This document shows, in pieces, positions 63,268 to 64,000 of a stretch of 64,000 bases of DNA (within the stretch, counting starts at the first letter, position 1; each line of letters starts with the position of its first letter). Under the pieces are notes generated by a model. It did no database searches. It was given only the letters and a program-made list of their open reading frames with translations, and was not told the DNA's origin. The position numbers and the translations under genes are program-made. The stretch is from the NCBI GenBank assembly GCA_020444275.1, contig JAHLLG010000001.1:771773-835772 (forward strand). The letters run 5' to 3'. Source of the DNA: Bacteroidota bacterium (GTDB lineage: Bacteria > Bacteroidota > Bacteroidia > Bacteroidales > UBA12077).

Positions 63268-63432
63268 CGATTACGAATTCAATGTAAATATACAATATAA
63301 TGTTTAAATACAAATGTACGAATTCGTACTCTCCCTGTTTCGTAATCGAACAGTTTAGGTAACGATAAATTATTTGACATATTCGTAACGATCAATGAAA
63401 CAACAAAATAGGTGTTTTGGCATAGTAAATGA
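63268..63432. promoter_or_regulatory. Divergent control region with repeated TTCGTAAYGA palindromic boxes
   Basis: Between the regulator gene and the efflux adaptor lie related boxes: CGATTACGAATTC (63268-63280), the perfect palindrome GTACGAATTCGTAC (63316-63329), TTCGTAATCG (63339-63348), GTAACGAT (63359-63366) and ATTCGTAACGAT (63381-63392). A candidate sigma54 promoter TTGGCA-N8-ATGA at 63417-63432 has GG and G at the right spacing but lacks the C of the -12 GC. The boxes look like binding sites for the adjacent NtrC-type regulator. Confidence 0.5.
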
Positions 63433-63475
63433 TAAATGATTGGCAGAACTAATAAATCTTACAAAATTTTTAACA

Positions 63476-64000
63476 ATGGATAGAGTAATAGAAAAAAAGC
63501 ATAAATGGCTAAACAAAAAAACAATTTGGATTACAGTAGGAAGTATCCTTGTTTTACTGGTCGCTTACAATATCTTTTTTGGCGACAAAAGCTCAAAGCT
63601 TAACGTAGAAAGAGAAAAAATTACTATAGAGTCAATAACCCAGAGTGAGTTTAAAGATTATATTGCTCAAATTGGTACTGTTGAACCTATTAAAACAATT
63701 TATCTCGATGCTATTGAGGGCGGAAGAGTTGAGGAAATACTAATCGACGAAGGAAATATGGTTAAAAAAGGCGATGTAATATTGCGTTTAAGTAATACAA
63801 ACCTGATCCTCGAAATCTCTAATAATGAAGCTGGTGTTTCAAGAGCTATAAATGAGTTTGAGAACACTAAAATTAATCTGGAACTCCAACGAATAAACAG
63901 AAGACAAACTCTTATTGAAACCGAACGTTTGTTAAAACAACAAAGAAGACAGTATGAGTATAATAAGAAGTTGTTTGAAGATGAGCATATTTCAAAAGAA
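63476..64000 (+). CDS. HlyD/MacA-type efflux periplasmic adaptor (5' part)
   Basis: The frame is open from the ATG at 63476 to the window end (175 codons). A membrane anchor at about 18-35 (WITVGSILVLLVAYNIFFG) is followed by the first half of a lipoyl/barrel-sandwich domain (DYIAQIGTVEP, AIEGGRVEEILIDEGNMVKKGDVILRL). The start of a long helical hairpin rich in Q, R, E and K follows. This is the membrane-fusion subunit of a tripartite exporter of MacA or RND type. The permease and TolC-like genes should follow outside the window. It is likely controlled by the divergent NtrB/NtrC pair. Confidence 0.9.
   Translation, partial: MDRVIEKKHKWLNKKTIWITVGSILVLLVAYNIFFGDKSSKLNVEREKITIESITQSEFKDYIAQIGTVEPIKTIYLDAIEGGRVEEILIDEGNMVKKGDVILRLSNTNLILEISNNEAGVSRAINEFENTKINLELQRINRRQTLIETERLLKQQRRQYEYNKKLFEDEHISKE

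Noticed and set aside
63417-63455. Two TTGGCA boxes as full sigma54 promoters for the efflux adaptor
   Set aside because: Neither has GC at the required 10-base spacing after GG. The first has only GA, so I list it as a weak candidate within the control region.

Overview
The window looks like a chromosomal segment of a Bacteroidota bacterium, probably class Bacteroidia. Marinilabiliales-type marine or anaerobic relatives are a guess from gene content. The grounds are a low G+C sequence, TAnnTTTG-type promoter boxes, Bacteroidota-only type IX secretion (T9SS) and gliding genes (porV, porU, gldJ, porP/sprF, a type B CTD protein), and REP-like palindromes of the kind seen in this phylum.

Left part (1-33 kb), mostly housekeeping. 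It starts with the 3' end of a molybdopterin formate dehydrogenase. Then come an ECF sigma factor with a membrane partner, proline dehydrogenase, a LemA-TPM-TPM operon, urocanate hydratase, an mlaEFD lipid-transport operon, a thioredoxin-like and a CoA-binding protein, and ispF. The T9SS core block follows: porV and porU on the minus strand, then porP, gldJ, murF and ppa on the plus strand. A long minus-strand run then holds a GT2 glycosyltransferase, an LpxL-like acyltransferase, an IMPase, mtaB, Ppx/GppA, SixA and PhoH. A nitroreductase, folC and tRNA-Val(TAC) follow. The tRNA has a GIY-YIG nuclease gene behind it whose 3' end runs into a degenerate copy of the same tRNA.

Middle part (33.6-58 kb), the most unusual region. 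Four plus-strand genes (3019, 540, 3173 and 317 codons) encode signal-peptide-bearing, repeat-rich surface proteins. None ends in a recognisable T9SS type A or type B sorting domain. All four end, exactly at the stop codon, in one short tail: P-x-T-G-P-x-Y-H-[IL]-x-N-x-W-[GA]-x. They are followed by a 336-codon protein with a real type B (CHU_C, gliding-motility-type) C-terminal domain and by a PorP/SprF-type outer-membrane protein. My reading, which is inference, is a surface adhesin or matrix system. In it the short tail would attach the large proteins to the CHU_C/PorP pair, which is secreted and held by the T9SS whose core genes lie 15 kb upstream.

Right part (58-64 kb): a TPR protein, a serine-hydrolase-fold protein that lacks the nucleophilic serine, and an NtrB/NtrC-type two-component pair. 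The pair is divergent from a HlyD/MacA-type efflux adaptor cut by the window end. The shared intergenic region carries several related palindromic boxes, and the regulator has a variant sigma54-contact loop (GSFTDA).
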